Of a stretch of DNA of 64,000 bases, positions 59,955-64,000 are shown piece after piece. The stretch comes from Treponema sp. (GTDB taxonomy: Bacteria; Spirochaetota; Spirochaetia; Treponematales; Treponemataceae), in NCBI GenBank assembly GCA_024402505.1, contig JAKSTP010000003.1, positions 1-64,000 on the forward strand. Reading direction: 5' to 3'. The notes under the pieces were generated by a model. It was given only the letters and a program-made list of their open reading frames with translations. It ran no database searches and was not told the origin of the DNA. The translations under genes and the position numbers were made by a program. Within the stretch, counting starts at the first letter, position 1. Each line of letters begins with the position of its first letter.

Positions 59955-60911
59955 TCCAAAGGATTTGCTTACAAAGTCGAAAGAAACTCCCAGGTTTGTA
60001 TCAAAAATCAGGCCGCGGAAACCTAAACCGCCGTAAAGCTGGAAAACAGGTTTCTGTCCGAATTTAACGTTCTTGTTGTATTTACTGTTGTAATCAATGT
60101 CAGCAGTAACACCGCTTTCTTTGTATTCACCTTTAAGGTTTGTGTTCCATCCGTAGGTGCCTTTCTGGAAGGCAAGTCTTGTTCCGGCGTATGGTGTAAG
60201 AACATTTCCAAGAAGGCTTTTTGAAATCTGGCCTGAGAAACAGAAGACGTTTGTGTCAAAACCAGTTGCTACAAGTCCGCTAAGTTTTGCACCGCTTCCG
60301 TCGTTAAGTGAAAATCCTTTTGAAAGATTTCCATGAACCTTTGTCCATCCAAAACCAACAGAAATATCTGGTCTTGTAAGTGTCTGTTCCATAATGGCGT
60401 AACGAAGATCAATGCCCACTGTCATATAGTCAAAAGCCATGCCTGTGCTAAAAAGATCATCGTTTTTGTATTTCATGAAGGAAACACCAATATCAAAAGG
60501 AGCAAAAAGGCCTCCCACTCTTACGTTTCCTGTTGCAGATGGAAGAGGAAATCCCATTTTCTTAAACATGTCGCCCATTGTGCCCATGTCTGCATCATCA
60601 ATAAACTGGTCCAGACCGTCTACTTTCATGGTAGATGTCATAACGCTTACACCGCCGCCCAGATGTGGTGGAAGGGCTGGGAACAGTTTTCCAATGTAAG
60701 CGTCGGCCCAAACATTGTGCTGCACAGCATTAGGTGCAACAGCTTTTGAAAGACCGTTTACGAAGGCAGTCATTGTTGATTCAAGATCAGCGGAAGCATT
60801 CTTGATTTCTTTGTAAGCCTGCTCTCTAACCTGGTCTTTTGAAGGAGGCTCAGCTGCAAAAAGTCCAGCTGTAAGTACAGCGCAAAAAATAGTTGTAATA
60901 AGCTTTTTCAT
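59925..60911 (-). CDS. Predicted outer-membrane beta-barrel protein
   Basis: A 328-aa exported protein with a signal peptide (MKKLITTIFCAVLTAGLFA). After a helical segment (to about residue 60) the chain alternates polar and aromatic residues as in beta-barrel strands (NVRVGGLFAPFDIGVSFMKYKND, GMAFDYMTVGIDLRYAIM, VFQLYGGLGFRGLIFDTNLGVSFDF) and ends with a strand-like FSFRLVL. Similar barrel-like proteins are common in treponemes. The function is unknown. A consensus-like promoter lies 9 nt before the ATG and there is no ribosome site. The final strand is encoded in the overlap with the convergent EAL gene. Confidence 0.75.
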   Translation of the reverse strand: MKKLITTIFCAVLTAGLFAAEPPSKDQVREQAYKEIKNASADLESTMTAFVNGLSKAVAPNAVQHNVWADAYIGKLFPALPPHLGGGVSVMTSTMKVDGLDQFIDDADMGTMGDMFKKMGFPLPSATGNVRVGGLFAPFDIGVSFMKYKNDDLFSTGMAFDYMTVGIDLRYAIMEQTLTRPDISVGFGWTKVHGNLSKGFSLNDGSGAKLSGLVATGFDTNVFCFSGQISKSLLGNVLTPYAGTRLAFQKGTYGWNTNLKGEYKESGVTADIDYNSKYNKNVKFGQKPVFQLYGGLGFRGLIFDTNLGVSFDFVSKSFGSNFSFRLVL

Positions 60912-60920
60912 AGTATCTTA

Positions 60921-60949
60921 AGTATACATCTATGAGTAATGAAATTCAA
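60921..60949 (-). promoter_or_regulatory. Promoter of the outer-membrane-like gene, near-leaderless
   Basis: Minus-strand TTGAAT (60944-60949), 17-bp spacer, TATACT (60921-60926). The ATG at 60911 is 9 nt downstream, leaving a leader of about 0-3 nt. Confidence 0.7.
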
Positions 60950-60984
60950 ATTCAACATATATAGAAAAAAGTCACTGAATCCGC

Positions 60985-61036
60985 TATAATCAAACATTAT
61001 TTACATTATTTCCGCTTCGGCGGGCATTACAGGAGG
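60985..61036 (+). promoter_or_regulatory. asnS promoter and leader with UUCG hairpin
   Basis: TATAAT at 60985-60990 (with TAGAAA 17 bp upstream) starts a leader of about 48 nt. It contains CCGC-TTCG-GCGG (61012-61023), a hairpin with the very stable UUCG tetraloop, followed 7 nt later by AGGAGG (61031-61036). There is no T run, so it is not a terminator; it may stabilise the mRNA or tune initiation. Confidence 0.6.
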
Positions 61037-61044
61037 GTACATAT

Positions 61045-62505
61045 ATGGTACCAATGCTTATAAAAGATTTGCTAAAATCTTCACCAGACGGACACGAAGT
61101 TGTTGTCTGCGGTTGGGTTCGCACTGTTCGCGACTCAAAAGGTCTTGTTTTTATTCAGGTAAATGATGGAAGCTGCTTTGCCAATATTCAGCTCACATTT
61201 GACCGCAATGCTCCTTCAAATAATGCAAATGTAAATAATATCGAAGAAGAACTTAAAAAATTGAACACAGGGGCCTCAGTAAAAGCCAAAGGTATTCTTG
61301 TTGAATCTCCAGCTTCCGGTCAGGCTGTTGAAGTTACTCTTGAAGATCTTAAATGTCTTGGAACTTGTAACCCTGACGAATATCCTCTTCAGAAAAACAA
61401 GATGTCTATGGAATATCTTCGTGAACACGCTCACCTTCGCGCCCGAACAAACACTTTTGGTGCTGTTTACCGCGTTCGAAACCAGATGGCTTTTGCAGTT
61501 CACTCATTCTTCCAGGAAAGAGGTTTCCAGTACATCAACGCTCCGGAAATCACCTGTTCAGACTGTGAAGGCGCTGGAGAAATGTTCCAGGTAACAACAC
61601 TTTCTATGGAAAAAATCGCTGAACTTGGTGTAAAAGCCGGTCAGGGTGGCATGAAAATTGAAGATGCTCACAAAATCGTGGACTATTCAAAAGACTTCTT
61701 CGGAAAAAAAGCCAGTCTTACAGTTTCAGGTCAGCTTGAAGCAGAAACTCTGGCTACAGCATTGAGCCGCGTTTACACATTCGGACCAACTTTCCGTGCC
61801 GAAAACTCAAATACTCCTCGTCACCTGTCAGAATTCTGGATGATTGAACCAGAAATGGCCTTCTTTGATCTGGACGACGACATGGACCTTCAGGAAGACT
61901 TTGTTAAATATCTTTTGAACTGGGCTCTTACAAAATGCCGCGAAGACCTTGAATTCTTTGACAAACGCATTCAGCCAGGACTTATTGCTCAGCTGGAAAG
62001 TGTTGTTAATTCAAAATTCGTTCGCATTTCTTACACAGATGCAATTGCAAAACTGGAAGAAGCTGCAAAAAACGGTGCCAAGTTTGAATTCACTCCTTAC
62101 TGGGGCTGCGACATTGCTACAGAACACGAACGTTACCTTACAGAACAGATTTTCAAATGTCCTGTAATGGTTTACAACTACCCTAAAGAGATCAAGTCAT
62201 TCTACATGAAACTGAACGAAGATGGAAAAACTGTAAAAGCCGTAGACGTTCTGGTTCCAGGCATTGGTGAATTGAACGGTGGTTCTGAACGTGAAGAAGA
62301 TTACGACAAACTGATGAAAGCCATCAAAGACCGTGGCATGGATGAAAGCGTTTATGACTGGTACATGGATCTTCGAAAATTCGGTACAGTTCCTCACTCA
62401 GGATTCGGTATGGGATTTGAACGACTTATCCGCTACGTAACTGGTATGGAAAACATCCGCGATGTAATTCCTTATCCACGTGCACCAAAACTGGCTGATT
62501 TCTAG
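61045..62505 (+). CDS. asnS: Asparaginyl-tRNA synthetase
   Basis: A 486-aa class IIb synthetase charging tRNA-Asn. The N-terminal OB-fold anticodon-binding domain (VVVCGWVRTVRDSKGLVFIQVNDGS) precedes the catalytic core: motif 1 region (FFQERGFQYINAPEIT), motif 2 (TFGPTFRAENSNTPRHLSEFWMIEPE) and motif 3 (GFGMGFERLIRYVTG). The FRAENSNT sequence is typical for AsnRS over AspRS. The length is close to the usual 466. AGGAGG lies 8 nt before the ATG. Confidence 0.96.
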   Translation: MVPMLIKDLLKSSPDGHEVVVCGWVRTVRDSKGLVFIQVNDGSCFANIQLTFDRNAPSNNANVNNIEEELKKLNTGASVKAKGILVESPASGQAVEVTLEDLKCLGTCNPDEYPLQKNKMSMEYLREHAHLRARTNTFGAVYRVRNQMAFAVHSFFQERGFQYINAPEITCSDCEGAGEMFQVTTLSMEKIAELGVKAGQGGMKIEDAHKIVDYSKDFFGKKASLTVSGQLEAETLATALSRVYTFGPTFRAENSNTPRHLSEFWMIEPEMAFFDLDDDMDLQEDFVKYLLNWALTKCREDLEFFDKRIQPGLIAQLESVVNSKFVRISYTDAIAKLEEAAKNGAKFEFTPYWGCDIATEHERYLTEQIFKCPVMVYNYPKEIKSFYMKLNEDGKTVKAVDVLVPGIGELNGGSEREEDYDKLMKAIKDRGMDESVYDWYMDLRKFGTVPHSGFGMGFERLIRYVTGMENIRDVIPYPRAPKLADF

Positions 62506-62548
62506 GCAAAAGGGTACTTAATAATTCCCTTTATGGGATTCAAAAATT

Positions 62549-63787
62549 ATGAAGCAGAAAGCTAAGAAACTTTTTCAGCAGATTTACCTCACGGGAAACA
62601 ACTTTAACCGAAACGGTCTGTGGGAATCTGCTGCATCCTGTTCCTTCGGTTTTCTGCTTTCTTTTATTCCGGTACTTATGATTATTGTGTCCATCTGTGC
62701 CGGAATCCTTCGGGTAAATGAAAAAACACTTCAGTTTGTTCTTTCCCTGGCAGCACGTTTCCGCCACATTTACGACATTGAACCATTCCTTCAGAATTTC
62801 ATGAAGATTAGGGGTGTTACCTGGATGGAAATTGTTCTTGCCGTTTGGATTGTGTGGATGGCACGGCGATTTTTCCTTTCTATTGCCCAGGGGATGTTCC
62901 GCATTTTCCGCTCTGTAGCACGTCCGGCACCTTTTGTGGTTCAGTTCATGACTTTTGTGGCAGAACTTCTTCTGGTTATAGCCTTGATTGTAATTGTAAT
63001 GACCAGTTTTTTGCTTAAGGAACTTTTTTCCAATGCATCACTGGAGTTCCTTTACGACATTTTCCCGGATTTTTACAGCAACAGTTCAAATATTCTGGCA
63101 GAAACACTTTTTTATTTTGTTATCTTTGCTTTCTGTACTGCCATCTACCGTTATGAATCACGGAGCAAACCAAAACTCAGACTGTGTTTAGCCTGCAGTA
63201 TAGCCTGTACACTCAGCTTTTTTGTCGTAAACATTTTTTACAATCTTTTTTACGATATGAGCCGTGTAAACCTTGTGTACGGAACAATCAGTGCAGTCAT
63301 CTTCCTTATGATGAAAGTGTACACCTTCTTCCTGCTTTTCCTGTTTTTTGCAGAATTTGTTTACGTAAGCCAGCGTTATGAAACCCTTCTTTTTGGTGAA
63401 CTTTACTTCCTTCCTGAAACCGAAGAAGCCGGATTCTGGGCAGGTTTAAAAAGATCTTTGTTTATTCAGCCGGTTTCCGTTGCAAGTTTTGAAAACAAGA
63501 TTCATTACAAGGCAGGTGAAACAATCTTTTCGGTAAACGACAAAGCCGATGCAGTTTATTACATTGTTAAGGGAACTGTTGAAGAATCAATGCACGGTAA
63601 AATTGTTGCCAGAGAAAAGGGAAGTTTTATTGGGGAACGAAGTACGCTGATTACAAAATACCGTGTTTATACTGCAGTGGCCCGCACCGATGTTGAACTT
63701 ATCTGCATTCCACAGGACAAGTACCTGGACTTCCTTACCAACAACGAAGCTGCCCAGTCAAAATTTATTAGAAAAATTACCCGTTAG
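62549..63787 (+). CDS. YihY/BrkB-family membrane protein with C-terminal cyclic-nucleotide-binding domain
   Basis: A 412-aa protein. Residues 1-290 form the six-helix YihY/BrkB membrane domain (NRNGLWESAASCSFGFLLSFIPVLMIIVS, WMARRFFLSIAQGMFRIF, LVYGTISAVIFLMMKVYTFFLLFLFFAEFVYV). Residues about 300-412 resemble a cNMP-binding or Crp-like beta-roll (HYKAGETIFSVNDKADAVYYIVKGTVEESMHGKIVAREKGSFIGERSTL). The ligand-contacting GE is present in FIGERS, but the phosphate-binding arginine of the PBC helix is not obvious. This pairing suggests ligand-regulated membrane function. It follows asnS by 43 bp; the ribosome site is weak. Confidence 0.82.
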   Translation: MKQKAKKLFQQIYLTGNNFNRNGLWESAASCSFGFLLSFIPVLMIIVSICAGILRVNEKTLQFVLSLAARFRHIYDIEPFLQNFMKIRGVTWMEIVLAVWIVWMARRFFLSIAQGMFRIFRSVARPAPFVVQFMTFVAELLLVIALIVIVMTSFLLKELFSNASLEFLYDIFPDFYSNSSNILAETLFYFVIFAFCTAIYRYESRSKPKLRLCLACSIACTLSFFVVNIFYNLFYDMSRVNLVYGTISAVIFLMMKVYTFFLLFLFFAEFVYVSQRYETLLFGELYFLPETEEAGFWAGLKRSLFIQPVSVASFENKIHYKAGETIFSVNDKADAVYYIVKGTVEESMHGKIVAREKGSFIGERSTLITKYRVYTAVARTDVELICIPQDKYLDFLTNNEAAQSKFIRKITR

Positions 63788-63788
63788 A

Positions 63789-64000
63789 TTAGCATTCCAT
63801 TACAGCAAGAACATCCTGAGAATTATTCTGCCATGGAGAAAGAGCGTAGTTTTCGTAGAATTTAACGGAACTGAATCCAGAGTTTTTTGCAATGTCACTG
63901 ATTTCTTTTACAGTAAGAGGATAAATCTCGGTGTTTTCAAGAATGTTCAGGTTTTTGCCGGAACTGGTTACCAGCTTCTGATTCATTACGTAACTTCCGT
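63789..64000 (-). CDS. SAM-dependent methyltransferase-like protein, C-terminal fragment (cut by window edge)
   Basis: The last 70 codons of a gene entering from the right edge. The frame stays open through the edge, so the internal ATG at 63986 need not be the start. The sequence (LTVKEISDIAKNSGFSSVKFYENYALSPWQNNSQDVLAVMEC) has the terminal helix and strands of class I methyltransferases, in which a GF turn leads into the last beta hairpin. The assignment is tentative because no SAM motif is in view. Its stop is one base from the convergent YihY-type gene. Confidence 0.5.
   Translation of the reverse strand, partial: GSYVMNQKLVTSSGKNLNILENTEIYPLTVKEISDIAKNSGFSSVKFYENYALSPWQNNSQDVLAVMEC

Noticed and set aside
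62510-62540. AAAGGG/CCCTTT inverted repeat as the asnS terminator
   Set aside because: The stem is short with a 12-nt loop and no following T run, so a terminator cannot be supported.

Overview
The window looks like chromosomal DNA from a host-associated treponeme (Spirochaetota), probably a gut or rumen type. This is inferred from gene content: many signal-peptide or membrane proteins of a spirochaete style, a dense set of GGDEF/EAL proteins, an LptC-LptA-LptB set, sugar and polysaccharide enzymes, moderate G+C, and short palindromic intergenic repeats. No rRNA, tRNA, phage, transposase or CRISPR array was recognised. Both ends are cut: a minus-strand isomerase-like gene at the left (only its start is present) and a minus-strand methyltransferase-like gene at the right (only its end is present).

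Layout. 1-8.0 kb: an integral-membrane GGDEF-GGDEF-EAL protein with an unusual glycine-rich repeat tail, an SDR-like protein, a DAACS-type symporter, a PilZ-like protein and N-acetylglutamate synthase. 8.2-19.1 kb: the most notable block, two divergent operons resembling an aryl-polyene/flexirubin-type lipid pathway. The minus arm holds a ketosynthase, an MMPL exporter, a lysophospholipid-type acyltransferase, a GT2 glycosyltransferase, a membrane-fused AMP ligase and an acyl carrier protein. The plus arm holds an O-methyltransferase, a chain-length-factor-like half ketosynthase and a tandem flavodoxin-fold reductase. Ketoreductase, dehydratase and ammonia-lyase genes are not in the window. 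19.2-25.4 kb: an unknown 555-aa protein, a LacI regulator, a GerMN-domain protein, a 7TM/degenerate-GGDEF protein and a secreted unknown. 25.4-35.1 kb (minus strand): proS, a 540-bp repeat region, an SGNH esterase, an EttA-like ABC-F protein, mutS2, purM and purE. 35.2-37.1 kb: lptC-lptA-lptB. 37.1-41.1 kb: a cation/proton antiporter, fruK and ptsI. 41.2-52.2 kb: a run of separate units (FMN oxidase, nuclease-like protein, Fe-S aldo/keto reductase, AraC-GGDEF-like fusion, HAD phosphatase, GH18 protein, acetyltransferase, diguanylate cyclase, TPR protein). 52.2-57.5 kb: an SsuA-like binding protein with a fused permease-ATPase, then a biotin locus (bioN, bioM, bioY, birA) headed by a perfect GTTAAC-type inverted repeat. 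57.7-64 kb: a c-di-GMP phosphodiesterase, an outer-membrane-like protein, asnS, and a YihY/BrkB protein with a cyclic-nucleotide-binding tail.

Genome style. At least ten genes have a -10 box ending 6-11 nt before the start codon and no Shine-Dalgarno, suggesting frequent leaderless or near-leaderless mRNAs; other genes have ordinary GGAG sites. Convergent genes are packed tail to tail (gaps of 1-16 bp, or overlaps of 24-30 bp) with almost no terminators. The two loose convergent junctions are filled with palindromic repeats. Six proteins carry GGDEF, EAL, PilZ-like or degenerate versions of these domains, so c-di-GMP signalling is prominent here.
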